A stretch of 64,000 nt of DNA from Caenispirillum salinarum AK4 (lineage in GTDB: Bacteria; Pseudomonadota; Alphaproteobacteria; Rhodospirillales; Rhodospirillaceae). This document shows, one piece after another, positions 7,631 through 21,045 of the stretch (within the stretch, counting starts at the first letter, position 1; each line of letters starts with the position of its first letter). The notes under the pieces were generated by a model, which did no database searches, was not told the DNA's origin, and saw only the letters and a list, made by a program, of their open reading frames with translations. The stretch spans positions 62,001-126,000 of the forward strand of contig NZ_ANHY01000020.1 of assembly GCF_000315795.1 (NCBI RefSeq). The letters are read 5' to 3'. The translations under genes were made by a program, and so were the position numbers.

Positions 7631-8851
7631 CTACTCCGCCGCCTGGACGGGCGCCGGGGCGGGTTCGGGCACCGGCCGGTCCCCCGGCAGGCGGATGCCC
7701 ATCACGGCGACGAACAGCGCCGCCCCGGCCAACAGCGCATAAAGCCAGAAGAAATCGCCCGTGGTGCCGCGAATCCAGGCCGCCAGTTGCACGCCGAGGC
7801 CCGCCACGCCGAAGGCCAGCACGAACTTCAGCCCATAGGCCGTCGCCCGCCAGCGCGCCGGGGTGTACTTGGCCAGCAGGCTGTTCTCAGCCGGCAGGGC
7901 GCCGATGTTCAGCGTCACCGCCAGCACGGCCGCCAGCAGCAGCGGCGCGCCGGTCAGCCCCAGGATCATCGCCAGCATGGGGATTTGCAGCAGGTACATG
8001 CCGACGTAGACGTATTTCAGCGGGAAGCGATCCGCCAGATGCCCGCAGACCAGCTGCATGAAGCCCGCGACGCCGTAGACGATCATCACCGCCGTGCCGA
8101 CGCCCAGCGTCCCGCCGTCGCCCAGCAGGCCGCCCAATCCTTCCTCGAACACCTTGGGCAGCGTCGATTGCGTCGACTGGTAAATCAGCCCGCCGCAGAC
8201 CATGCACAGCGCCAGGATGGTGTAGGCGCGCACCGTGTCGCGGCGATCCGGCTCGGGCTGCGGCGTGGCATCGTGGCGAGTCTCCCGCACCACGCCGCGC
8301 ATCATGAGGACCACGAAGACCACCCCCAGCGCCAGCACCACCAGCGACGGCACGATGAAGGCCGCCCGCCAGCCGAACCATTCCACCAGCCCGCCGGCCG
8401 TCACGCCCGCCACCGCCGGTCCCAGGCCGCCGAAAATGCCGTTGAACCCCAGCGCCTTCCCGCGCGAGGTTGCCGACCGCACCAGCCAGGCGATGCCGAC
8501 CGGGTGGTAAATGCTGCCGAACAGGCCGAGCGCCGCCAGTGCCAGCATCATCTCGGTGGCCGACCCTGACATGCCTGCCCACAGGCCCGAGGCGCCGAGC
8601 CCCAGGAAGAACACCGCCATCATGCCTGTGGCCGACCACCGGTCGCCCAGCCACCCCGCCGCCGGCGCCGCCAGTCCGTAAAGCAGTTTGCCGACGATGA
8701 TGAGGGTCAGCGCCGCCTCGTAGGAGACATCGAACACCGTCGGCAGCACCAGCGCGACCACATAGAAGATCGGCTCGAACAGGTGGCTGAAGAAGTGCGC
8801 GATGCCGGCGATCCAGGCGACGGCCCGCTGTTCGGCGCGTGTGGGCGTCAT
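7631..8851 (-). CDS. MFS transporter, fosmidomycin-resistance (Fsr)-like
   Basis: Twelve-helix inner-membrane exporter of 406 residues. The wording AGIAHFFSHLFEPIFYVVALVLP at the N-terminus, GKLLYGLAAPAAGWLGDRW (motif A region after helix 2) and GSIYHPVGIAWLV (helix 4) matches the Fsr branch of the major facilitator superfamily. The true substrate is unknown; antibiotic resistance should not be assumed. Confidence 0.85.
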   Translation of the reverse strand: MTPTRAEQRAVAWIAGIAHFFSHLFEPIFYVVALVLPTVFDVSYEAALTLIIVGKLLYGLAAPAAGWLGDRWSATGMMAVFFLGLGASGLWAGMSGSATEMMLALAALGLFGSIYHPVGIAWLVRSATSRGKALGFNGIFGGLGPAVAGVTAGGLVEWFGWRAAFIVPSLVVLALGVVFVVLMMRGVVRETRHDATPQPEPDRRDTVRAYTILALCMVCGGLIYQSTQSTLPKVFEEGLGGLLGDGGTLGVGTAVMIVYGVAGFMQLVCGHLADRFPLKYVYVGMYLLQIPMLAMILGLTGAPLLLAAVLAVTLNIGALPAENSLLAKYTPARWRATAYGLKFVLAFGVAGLGVQLAAWIRGTTGDFFWLYALLAGAALFVAVMGIRLPGDRPVPEPAPAPVQAAE

Positions 8852-8982
8852 GGCGGCGAAAGACCTTCCGTGGCGGACAGTCGTTCACCCTACAGCCCCG
8901 CCGCGCCCTCCGACAGGGCCATTGCGCCGCCAGCCCCAACAGCCCCGTTCCCGGCGCGCGCGGGCTGTGGTAAGAGCGGCCC

Positions 8983-10911
<1,929 letters not shown>

Positions 10912-10924
10912 GCGCTGACGCGCT

Positions 10925-10974
10925 TGGGGCGGCGCCCCAGGCTCCGCTGTTCGTGTGGGCGCGGCGCGCCCACA
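10925..10974. other. Two adjacent GC hairpins after the ABC-F gene
   Basis: TTGGGGC-GGC-GCCCCAG followed by TGTGGGCGC (10954-10962) paired with GCGCCCACA (10966-10974). Neither has a T run. They may help end or stabilise the transcript; the rest of the 214-bp gap to holC shows nothing else. Confidence 0.35.
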
Positions 10975-11125
10975 TCCGCTTTAGGCGATGCGGCATACCG
11001 GGCAGTTGGGCCCTCGGCTGCGAACGAGGCTATCAAGAAATCCGTCTATCGCGATTCATCACCGAGCGCCCGCGAGTTCGGGAGGCTTGCCTCCCTGGCG
11101 GGTGCGGGCACCAGCCCGCGCGGCG

Positions 11126-11608
11126 TCAGCCGCTCTGGTGCGAGGCGTCCGTGTTCGCGCTGGCCTTCTCCGTCCAGCCCCCGCGCTCGGTCTGCTGCCA
11201 GTAGTGCATCTCCCAGCCCTTGTCGCGGCAGGCCTTCCAGCGTTCGCGGGCGGACTGCACGGCGTCGGGGTCACGGCCGTCGAACAGGTCCAGGCAGCGG
11301 TCGTACTCGTCCATGCGCGACGAGGTCATGCCGTCGGTGAGCAGCAGTATGGCCGCGCCGTTGGGGCGCGTGTCTTTTTCCGCCAGCCACACGGGCTGTT
11401 CAGCGTCAAAGCCGTCGCCGGGAGTGCCGTGGGGCAGCCAGCTGTCGGGCTTCCAGGTCCACAGCACGGCCGACAGGGCCTCCGCCCGCTCGCGCGAGGC
11501 CGTCAGCACCACGGCGCGCTGGCCGCTCTCCTGCACCTTGGACAGCAGCGGCGGCAGGGCCTGTTCCAGCGGCCAGCGTTGCAGATGGTAGAAATCGACG
11601 CGCTTCAT
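11126..11608 (-). CDS. holC: DNA polymerase III chi subunit
   Basis: Clamp-loader accessory subunit of 160 residues that links the replisome to SSB. Start MKRVDFYHLQRWPLEQALPP at 11608 is the canonical chi N-terminus; ERAEALSAVLWTWKPDSWLPHG and the later GAAILLLTDG and YDRCLDLFDG blocks follow the family order. A tail of about 20 residues (TEKASANTDASHQSG) extends beyond the usual end. Confidence 0.93.
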   Translation of the reverse strand: MKRVDFYHLQRWPLEQALPPLLSKVQESGQRAVVLTASRERAEALSAVLWTWKPDSWLPHGTPGDGFDAEQPVWLAEKDTRPNGAAILLLTDGMTSSRMDEYDRCLDLFDGRDPDAVQSARERWKACRDKGWEMHYWQQTERGGWTEKASANTDASHQSG

Positions 11609-11641
11609 GCCGCGCACTTTAGCCGCCGCCCGCGCAAAGAG

Positions 11642-11671
11642 AAAGGGGCGGCCCGCACGGACCGCCCCTTC
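11642..11671 (-). terminator. Terminator of the degP-like gene
   Basis: On the minus strand GGGGCGG pairs with CCGCCCC and is followed by a pyrimidine tract (TTTCTCTTT), 27 bases after the protease stop. Confidence 0.6.
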
Positions 11672-11697
11672 CCGTTCTTCCGCGGACTGCGCCTGCG

Positions 11698-13203
11698 TCA
11701 GCCTTCCTCGCCGATGCGCACGGCCACGAAGCGGCTGCCGGTGTCGCCCTGAACCATGAGCAGGACCGACTTGCGGCCGTTGTCGCGCGCCTGGGCCACC
11801 TGCTCGCGGATTTCCGCGGCGGAAGAGACGCGGGTCTGGTTGACCTCGGCGATCACGTCGCCCGGGCGGATGCCCTTCTGCGCGGCGTCACTGTCGGTGG
11901 ACAGGTCCGACACCACGACGCCCGTCTGCACGTCGTCGGGAATGCCGTAGGTTTCGCGGGCCTCCAGATCCAGCGGCTGCACCGACAGGCCCAGCGCCGG
12001 CACCTCGGACCCGGTCTGCTCCGGCGTCGGGCCGTTGCCGTTCGGCTCGCCGGCGAACGCAGCGGCCTCCTCTTCCTGCAGCTCCGCCACCTCGACATCG
12101 ATGGTCCGGCGTTCACCGTCGCGCCAGACGATGACATCCACCGTCCGCCCGATCTCGGTCTCGGCCACGGCCTTGGGCAGGTTGCGCATCTCGTTGATGG
12201 CCTGGTCGTCCCAGCGCAGGATCACGTCGCCGGGCTGGATGCCGGCCGCCGCCGCCGGGCCGTCCGGCTGCACGCTGGCGACCAGGGCGCCCTGCGCGCC
12301 CTCCAGGCCCAGGCTGTCGGCGATCTCGTCGGTCACGGTCTGGATGCGCACGCCCAGCCAGCCGCGCTTGACTTCGCCGTACTCGATCAGGTCCTCGACC
12401 ACGTTGCGGGCCAGGTTCGACGGTGTGGCGAAACCGATGCCGACCGAACCGCCGCCGGCCGGGGAGTAGATGGCGGTGTTCACGCCGACCACGCGGCCGT
12501 CCATGTCGAACAGCGGCCCGCCCGAGTTGCCGCGGTTGATGGAGGCGTCGGTCTGGATGAAGTTGTCATAAGGGCCGGCGTTGATGTTGCGCGCCCGCGC
12601 CGAGATGATGCCGGCGGTCACCGTGCCGCCCAGGCCGAAGGGGTTGCCGATGGCGATCACCCAGTCGCCGACGCGCGCGGTGTCGCTGTCGCCCCACTGA
12701 ACCGACGGCAGTTCCTCGTCGTTGTCGACCTTCAGCACCGCCACGTCGGTCTTGGGATCGCGACCGATGACCTCGGCCGTCAGCGCGGTGTCGTCCTGGA
12801 GGATGACGGTGACCTCCTCCGCGCCCTCGATCACATGGTTGTTGGTGACGATGTAGCCGTCGTCGCCGTCGATGACGAAGCCCGACCCCAGCGAGGTGGC
12901 GCGGCGCGGAACGCTGGGCGCCTGCTGGCGGTCGAAGAACTCGCGGAAGAAGTCCTCGAACGGGCTGCCCGGCGGAAACTGCGGCATCTGCGGCCCGCGC
13001 TCGCCGCCCAGGGTGGTGGTGGTGGAGATGTTGACCACCGCCGGCAGCAGGCGTTCCGCCATGTCGGCGAAGCTGGCGGGGGCGCCGTTCTGCGCCTGCG
13101 CCGGCTGCTGCGCGGCGGCGCCGAGCATCAGGGCGCCGACGACCACCAGCGCGGACAGCCAGCGGCCGGCGGCCGGGATGGGGGTGCGGATCGATCCTGT
13201 CAC
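11698..13203 (-). CDS. Do-family periplasmic serine protease (DegP/MucD type)
   Basis: Envelope quality-control protease/chaperone of 501 residues. A GTG at 13203 preceded by GGAGAGG is the likely start; it leads straight into a signal peptide ending at AQQPAQAQ. The trypsin-like domain shows the triad: His in TNNHVIEGAEE, Asp in TDVAVLKVD and Ser in GNSGGPLFD. Two PDZ domains follow (about 280-370 and 410-500). Upstream of hflKC and DUF2065 on the same strand order, it forms a membrane-protein quality-control neighbourhood often seen in alphaproteobacteria. Confidence 0.95.
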   Translation of the reverse strand: MTGSIRTPIPAAGRWLSALVVVGALMLGAAAQQPAQAQNGAPASFADMAERLLPAVVNISTTTTLGGERGPQMPQFPPGSPFEDFFREFFDRQQAPSVPRRATSLGSGFVIDGDDGYIVTNNHVIEGAEEVTVILQDDTALTAEVIGRDPKTDVAVLKVDNDEELPSVQWGDSDTARVGDWVIAIGNPFGLGGTVTAGIISARARNINAGPYDNFIQTDASINRGNSGGPLFDMDGRVVGVNTAIYSPAGGGSVGIGFATPSNLARNVVEDLIEYGEVKRGWLGVRIQTVTDEIADSLGLEGAQGALVASVQPDGPAAAAGIQPGDVILRWDDQAINEMRNLPKAVAETEIGRTVDVIVWRDGERRTIDVEVAELQEEEAAAFAGEPNGNGPTPEQTGSEVPALGLSVQPLDLEARETYGIPDDVQTGVVVSDLSTDSDAAQKGIRPGDVIAEVNQTRVSSAAEIREQVAQARDNGRKSVLLMVQGDTGSRFVAVRIGEEG

Positions 13204-13422
13204 GGATACCTCTCCATTCAAGGCGGAAGCGGTGAAAGCGGGCCCCGGACGAGAAATGCGCGCGCGGTGCGTGCGGCCCCGGCCGGGAAGAACGCGGAAA
13301 AGTCGCGTTTCAATGTAGGACGCGGCGGCTTCTGGTTCCATAGGCACTATGCTTTTGGCCGGATCATCGTTGCTCCCGCGCGTGGCGAAAATCGGGCACC
13401 GGCGGAAGCGCCTCCCGGCGCT

Positions 13423-13611
13423 TCAGCCACGCACCAGCCAGGCCAGCAGCACGCCGACGGCGCAGGCGGCCAGACCGGCCGCGCGCAAGGCCCCGTCGGG
13501 CAGGGTCAGCACCTGGGCGATCATGGCCTTCATGCGACCGGGAAACAGGGCATAGACTGCGCCCTCCAAGGCGATGGCGAGGGCGAGCGCGGCAAGCAGG
13601 TCTTCGGTCAT
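13423..13611 (-). CDS. DUF2065 small membrane protein
   Basis: 62 residues with two hydrophobic segments (about 5-22 and 43-60) and the central EGAVYALFPGRMKAMIAQVLTLP motif that defines DUF2065. The family nearly always sits beside hflC and an HtrA protease, as here, so a role in the FtsH/HflKC or protease context is inferred; no activity is known. Confidence 0.85.
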   Translation of the reverse strand: MTEDLLAALALAIALEGAVYALFPGRMKAMIAQVLTLPDGALRAAGLAACAVGVLLAWLVRG

Positions 13612-13669
13612 GGCGGGGCAGGATGTCGTGGAAGAAGGCTTATCGTGCCGGCGCCAGCCGCCGGACAGG

Positions 13670-13705
13670 AAAAGGGCGCGGCCGCGATGATCGCGGTCCG
13701 CGCCC
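13670..13705 (-). terminator. Terminator after hflC
   Basis: On the minus strand a long interrupted stem (GGGCGCGG/CCGCGCCC with inner CGCGA/TCGCG) ends in TTTTCC. It lies between hflC and DUF2065, separating their transcripts. Confidence 0.65.
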
Positions 13706-13725
13706 TGTCTGGCAAAGGCGTCGGC

Positions 13726-14654
<929 letters not shown>

Positions 14655-14658
<4 letters not shown>

Positions 14659-15935
14659 CGGGCGGCCTCCTGCGCGGTGGTGGAGGAGAAGGTGGGCGAC
14701 GGGGCCGAGCGCTGCGGCGTCTGGCTGCCGCCGGTGCCGCCGGTGTTGTCGCGGCGATCACCGGGCTGGCGCTTCTGCAATTCGGGCAGCGGCAGGTACG
14801 GAACCACGCCCGAACCCTGGGCGCCCGCGTCCACAAGGACCTTGTCGCTGTTGGCAAGCACTTCCTGCAGCGCTTCCAGATACAGGCGCTTGGTGGTCAC
14901 GTCCTGGGCGGTGTTGTAGCTTTCCAGCACCGACGTGAAGCGCTGCGCCTCACCCTCGGCGTCGGCGATGACCTTCTGCTTGTAGGCCTGGGCCTCCTGA
15001 ATCATGCGCTCCGCCTCACCCTTGGCGCGGGGAACGATGTCGTTGCGGTAGGCCTGGGCCTCGTTCTGCAGGCGCTCCTTGTCCTGGCGGGCGCGCTGCA
15101 CGTCGTTGAACGCGTCGATGACTTCCTCCGGCGGGTCGGCCTTCAGCAGTTTGACGTCGAGAATGCTGATGCCGGCCTCGTATTCGTCGAGAACGGACTG
15201 CAGCAGGTCCTGCGCCCGCGCCTGCACCTCGATACGGCCGTCGGTCATGGCCGATTCAAGGGGCGTCTGGCCGATCACCTCGCGCATGGCCGACTCGGCG
15301 GCGGCCTTCACGGTGGTCTCGGGGTCGCGGATGTTGAACAGGAACTTGCCGGCGTCGGCGATGCGCCACTGCACGATGAAGTCCGTGTCGATGATGTTCT
15401 GGTCGCCCGTCAGCATCATGCTCTCTTCCGGCACGTCGCGGGCGGAGCCGGCGCGCGGGTCTCCGCTGCCGCGGAAGCCGACGGTGATCTGGTTGGTGAT
15501 GGTGACCTTCGGCGTTTCCACCGACCCGATGGGCGACGGGAACCAGTAGTTCAGGCCGGGCCCCGTATTCTTGACGTACTCGCCGAACAGAAGCTCCACG
15601 CCCTGCTCGTCGGGCTGCACGCGATAAAAGCCGGTCAGGCCCCAGGCGATGAGCACGCCCGCGACCACGAGCACCACGGTCTTCGGACCGATGCCGCCGC
15701 CGCCCGCACCGCCGCGGCCGCCGCCCCCACCGGGACCGCCGCCGCCGGGGAATATCCGGCGCATCTTGTCCTGGGCCTTGCGGAGCATCTCTTCCAGGTC
15801 GGGCGGCGGGTTTCCGCCACCGCCTCCGCCTCCGCCGCCTCCGCCGGGGCCGCGACCGCCGCCCCAGGGGCCGCCACCGCCGCCGCCGCTGTTACCGCCG
15901 CCGCCCCAGGGGCCGCCCTGCTGATTCCAGGCCAT
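14655..15935 (-). CDS. hflK: HflK, membrane SPFH protein modulating FtsH
   Basis: 426 residues from the ATG at 15935 (MAWNQQGGPWGGG). The first ~85 residues are an extreme glycine-rich cytoplasmic tail with several GGPWGGG-like repeats, usual in HflK. Then come the membrane helix (VVLVVAGVLIAWGLTGFY), the SPFH domain (VQPDEQGVELLFGEYV) and the long coiled coil ERLQNEAQAYRNDIVPRAKG. It is the partner of HflC in the FtsH-regulating complex. A frame continuing upstream to 16064 has no family support. Confidence 0.96.
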
Positions 15936-16171
15936 TGAACAAATCCCTCTTCGCCAACAGATGACTGGATGATTAATGTGTCTCTCAAGCAGGCTCCGGC
16001 CGGAGCACGCCCAGTGACAAATCATCCGAGCCCAAGACCCGCCCCGTGACGCGCGGTCCTCCATTCCTTATAGGGACCTATACTACCGGGCGCAATGAAG
16101 GCCCGGGTCGCGAGCGCCGGGCGGACCTTGTCGATGGGTGGAATATCGGGAAGTCTCAGGAGTTTTCAAGG

Positions 16172-17359
16172 ATGGCGGAAATCGATAAGGACACCATTCT
16201 CCAGGCACTGAAGAGCGTGCGGTCCGAACAGGCCGGCACGGACCTGGTGTCCACGGGCTGGGTGAAGGACCCCGTGATCAGCGGCGGGCGCGTCACGCTG
16301 ATGATCGAGGTGCCGGCCGAACTGGGTCCGGACCTGGAGCCCCTGCGGGCCGAGGCCGAGCGTACCATCGCCGAGCTTCCGGGGGTGGAGGCCGTGACCG
16401 CCGTGCTCACCGCCTCCAACCCGACGGGTGCCACCGCCGCTCCGCCGCCCAGGCAGCCGCAGGCCGCGCCGCAGCAGCAGGCGCCGCGCCAGGGCGGGCC
16501 GCAGGTGGGCGGCCACGGCGGCGGACCGGGCCAGATTTCGCTGCCCAGCATCAAGCACGTCGTCGCCGTGGCCTCGGGCAAGGGCGGCGTCGGCAAGTCG
16601 ACCACCGCCGCCAACCTGGCGCTCGCCCTCGCCCGTCTGGGGCTGAAGGTCGGCCTGTTCGACGCCGACATCTACGGGCCCAGCGTGCCGCGCATCATGG
16701 GCCTGCACGACAAGAAGCCCGGCACCCGCGGCGACCGGATCGTGCCGCTGGAAAACCACGGCGTCACCGTCATGTCCATCGGCTTCATGGTCGAGGAAGA
16801 GGCGCCGGTGGTCTGGCGCGGACCCATGGTGGTGGGCGCGCTGGAACAGCTTCTGCGCGACGTCGACTGGCCGGAACTGGACGTGATGATCGTCGACATG
16901 CCGCCGGGCACGGGCGACACGCAGCTGACCATGTGCCAGCGGGTGCCGCTGTCGGGCGCGGTGATCGTCTCCACGCCGCAGGACATCGCGCTGCTGGACG
17001 CGCGCAAGGGCCTGCACATGTTCCGCAAGGTCGAGGTCCCCGTCCTCGGCATCGTCGAGAACATGAGCTACTACCAGTGCCCCAAGTGCGGCAACCGCGA
17101 GGAGGTCTTCGGCCACGGCGGCGCGCGTGAGACGGCGGAAAAGCTGGAGGCGCCGTTCCTGGGCGAAATCCCGCTGGACCTGAAGATCCGCGAAACCACC
17201 GACGCCGGCCGCCCCATCGTGGTCGATGATCCCGACGGCGCCCACGCGCAGGCCTACGGCGCCATCGCGCAGACTGTCTGGAAATCGCTCACCGGCGAGG
17301 CGGCCGAGATGGGCGAGGCTCCGAAAAAACGGAAGAAGCCGAAGTTCTGGTTCCGCTGA
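16172..17359 (+). CDS. apbC: Mrp/ApbC-family iron-sulfur cluster carrier ATPase
   Basis: Cytoplasmic Fe-S carrier of 395 residues from the ATG at 16172 (MAEIDKDTILQAL). Residues 1-85 are a MIP18/DUF59 domain, then a Pro/Gln-rich linker (~90-125) and a ParA-like NTPase with deviant Walker A GKGGVGKST (~137) and DMPPGTGDTQL. The CPKCG pair near residue 310 is the cluster-binding site of the family. It is divergent from hflK and convergent with the arsC-like gene. Confidence 0.95.
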   Translation: MAEIDKDTILQALKSVRSEQAGTDLVSTGWVKDPVISGGRVTLMIEVPAELGPDLEPLRAEAERTIAELPGVEAVTAVLTASNPTGATAAPPPRQPQAAPQQQAPRQGGPQVGGHGGGPGQISLPSIKHVVAVASGKGGVGKSTTAANLALALARLGLKVGLFDADIYGPSVPRIMGLHDKKPGTRGDRIVPLENHGVTVMSIGFMVEEEAPVVWRGPMVVGALEQLLRDVDWPELDVMIVDMPPGTGDTQLTMCQRVPLSGAVIVSTPQDIALLDARKGLHMFRKVEVPVLGIVENMSYYQCPKCGNREEVFGHGGARETAEKLEAPFLGEIPLDLKIRETTDAGRPIVVDDPDGAHAQAYGAIAQTVWKSLTGEAAEMGEAPKKRKKPKFWFR

Positions 17360-17389
17360 ACCGACTCCGTCTCCGGCGGGACCGACGCC

Positions 17390-17923
17390 TCACGCCGGTC
17401 CCGCCGCCAGCGGCATCTCGCTCATCCCCGTGCCGCCGCCGCCGATGTCACGCAGGCGGGCCTTGAGCGCCAGGCGGTCCAACGCCGCCAGCGGCAGGGC
17501 CGTCAGCAAAGTGATGCGGCGCTCGAGGTCCATGTAGGTGGCATGGAAGGCCGCCATCTGGTCGGGCAGCGGCGCCTCGGCCGGGTCGGACAGATCCCAG
17601 TGGGCCACCACGGGCTCGCCCTGCCAGTGGGGGCAGACCTCGCCGGCCGCCCGGTCGCACAGGGTGAACACCATGTCCAGGCGCGGCGCTTCGGGACCGG
17701 CGAATTCCAGCCACGTCTTGGACCGCGCCGTGCGCGGATCGTGGCCGTTCATCTCCAGCGTGCGCGATGCCGCCGGATGCACGTGCCCCACCGGATCGCT
17801 GCCGGCGCTGTAGGCGACGAACCGCCCCTGCCCCATCCGGTTGAGAATGGCCTCGGCCAGGATGCTGCGGGCGCTGTTGCCCGAGCACACGAACAGCACT
17901 TTGTAGGGTTGCGTGTCCTGCAT
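17390..17923 (-). CDS. arsC: Low-molecular-weight phosphatase-fold arsenate reductase-like protein (ArsC)
   Basis: 177 residues from the ATG at 17923, preceded by GGGGGA. The N-terminal P-loop LFVCSGNSARSILAE has the CxGNxxRS arrangement, and DMVFTLCDRAAGEVCP carries the second and third cysteines expected in thioredoxin-coupled ArsC (Cys82/Cys89-like spacing), with HWDLSDPA as the general-acid Asp segment. The C-terminal ~30 residues are extra. No ArsR or arsenite exporter lies beside it, so arsenic detoxification is inferred from the family. Confidence 0.85.
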   Translation of the reverse strand: MQDTQPYKVLFVCSGNSARSILAEAILNRMGQGRFVAYSAGSDPVGHVHPAASRTLEMNGHDPRTARSKTWLEFAGPEAPRLDMVFTLCDRAAGEVCPHWQGEPVVAHWDLSDPAEAPLPDQMAAFHATYMDLERRITLLTALPLAALDRLALKARLRDIGGGGTGMSEMPLAAGPA

Positions 17924-18076
17924 GTCGTCGTCCCCCGGTATCATGCGGAACCTTGTGCCGGCCCCGTGCGGGCCACTGGCATGATTCCCGCATCTGCTTT
18001 CCGGGTAAAATGATATGGCGGTGACAGATCGGCGGACGAACCATTACGGCGCCTGGGCTTTTTCACGGAAACCCCT

Positions 18077-18104
18077 TTGCAAGACCCGGCAAGGGTTCTA
18101 TATA
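18077..18104 (+). promoter_or_regulatory. Predicted promoter of the tmRNA gene
   Basis: TTGCAA (18077-18082), 16 bases, TATATA (18099-18104). Transcription would begin near 18111, just in front of the acceptor piece. Confidence 0.7.
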
Positions 18105-18110
18105 GGGCCT

Positions 18111-18415
18111 GTCGGGTCGCACCCGACTATGACGCTAAACCCTTCATGGAATAAGCGTAGCGGACCCGGGGGCAGTACCCGGCGGCTCCACCAACTTCTC
18201 GACGGGGCCGAAACAGGATCGACGCGCGTGGTAAAGATGAAGGTTGCGTCCGGCATGGCTCCACCGTTATCGGGCCATACGCAATAGTTGCCAACGACAA
18301 CTTTGCTCCGGCTCGCGCCGCCGCGTAACGCGGTGTCGTGACCGAAATTGAAGCCCTGGCGGTTAGCCCCGTCAGGCGGGGTCCGGGAGGCACCTGGCAA
18401 CAGAAGCCTCCCACT
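18111..18415 (+). ncRNA. ssrA: Two-piece (circularly permuted) tmRNA
   Basis: Alphaproteobacterial split tmRNA used to rescue stalled ribosomes. The acceptor piece comes first and ends in GGCGGCTCCACCA (18181-18193), with encoded CCA and a T-arm-like segment before it. A ten-base loop (18194-18203) is removed, and the coding piece starts GGGGCCGAAACAGGATC at 18204, whose GGGGCC pairs with the acceptor GGCUCC. The tag frame at 18290-18328 reads ANDNFAPARAAA then TAA. A stable hairpin (GGGAGGC/GCCTCCC) lies near 18386-18413; the exact 3' end is not fixed. SspB follows about 110 bp downstream. Confidence 0.93.
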
Positions 18416-18522
18416 TACCTTCCGCCTCCGGCCCCGCCCGTCCGGCCGGGTCCGTCCGGCGCCCATCCGCCCGTGCCCCCAGAGCACGGCGTCACGGTGA
18501 AACAGAACGGGACCCCAAGGCC

Positions 18523-19080
18523 TTGACCGAGCACGACGACATCCCCGGCTTCAACTACGAGGAAATGGTCGAGGACGCCCTGCGGGGCGTGCTGCGTCGG
18601 GCGCTTGAGATCACCGCCGCGGAAGGCCTTCCCGGCGAACACCACTTCTACATCACGTTCTCGACCGAGGCGCCGGGGGTGAACATCCCCGACCGCCTGC
18701 GCGCCCAGCATCCCGAGACGATGACCATCGTCCTCCAGCACCAGTATCACGACCTGCTGGTGTCGCAGGACATGTTCAGCGTACGGCTGAGCTTCGGCGG
18801 CAAGCTGGAGACGCTGGAGATTCCGTTCTCTGCCGTCACCGCCTTCGCCGATCCGCACGCCAAGTTCGGCCTGCAGTTCCAACTGGGCATCCTGGACGAC
18901 GAGGACGATTCGGACCTCGGCGACTTCGAAGGCTTCGACGACGAGGACGCCGACGTGCTGCTGCACGACCCCTCCTCCGACGAGCGCCCGGCTGCCGGCC
19001 CCGGCGCAGGCGGCGACTCCGGCGACGAGGATAAGGGCGGCGACAACGTCGTGACGCTCGACGCCTTCCGTAAGAAGTGA
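18523..19080 (+). CDS. sspB: SspB, ClpXP adaptor for ssrA-tagged proteins
   Basis: Alphaproteobacterial SspB of 185 residues with a TTG start at 18523. The folded domain (about 5-125) contains FNYEEMVEDALRGVLRRAL and GEHHFYITFSTEAPGV, which form the tag-binding groove, and LSFGGKLETLEIPF. A long acidic disordered linker (about 125-170, rich in D/E/G) leads to the conserved tail VVTLDAFRKK, the ClpX-docking motif. It sits directly after ssrA, so tag source and adaptor are linked. Start codon choice is tentative. Confidence 0.93.
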   Translation: MTEHDDIPGFNYEEMVEDALRGVLRRALEITAAEGLPGEHHFYITFSTEAPGVNIPDRLRAQHPETMTIVLQHQYHDLLVSQDMFSVRLSFGGKLETLEIPFSAVTAFADPHAKFGLQFQLGILDDEDDSDLGDFEGFDDEDADVLLHDPSSDERPAAGPGAGGDSGDEDKGGDNVVTLDAFRKK

Positions 19081-19198
19081 TCTTGCGCTAAACACTCCCC
19101 CGCAGAGTTCCCTACCCGCTCGGGCGGGCCGCTGGTATGGTGGCCCCAGCCCGCGTGCGGGCCCGTCCGCCTAATGTCCGACCTGCGAGGCTGGAGCC

Positions 19199-20812
<1,614 letters not shown>

Positions 20813-20838
20813 GGCGGCGGAACAGCCCGGACATGAAG

Positions 20839-20869
20839 AGAGCGGCCTCGCGGGGGGCCGCTCTTTTTG
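20839..20869 (+). terminator. Terminator of the fumarase gene
   Basis: AGAGCGGCC (20839-20847) pairs with GGCCGCTCT (20856-20864), followed by five T. Confidence 0.85.
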
Positions 20870-20878
20870 TTTATTAAC

Positions 20879-21035
20879 CACCAAGACACAAAGACACCAA
20901 GAGGATGTGCTGACGGTGAGGTTTCTGACAACGGGAGGCGGATGAGGCTTTGCGGCGGAGCCGCCCGTATTGAGGCAACGTTTTCGGCCACTGATCCGCG
21001 TTCACCCGATCTCTTGGTGTCTTGGTGCCTTGATG
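20879..21035. repeat. 157-bp element bounded by 25-bp imperfect inverted repeats (MITE/REP-like)
   Basis: The left arm (20879-20903) begins CACCAAGACACAAAGACACC and the right arm (21011-21035) is its inverse at 22 of 25 positions. Iterated ACCAAGACAC-type words like these flank short mobile or REP-like elements in many proteobacteria. The interior has no credible frame. It fills the gap between the fumarase terminator and the XRE regulator. Confidence 0.6.
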
Positions 21036-21045
21036 TTTCGAAGCC

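Noticed and set aside
7631-8851. Calling the MFS protein an antibiotic resistance gene
   Set aside because: Similarity to the Fsr branch shows a transporter family, not a resistance phenotype.
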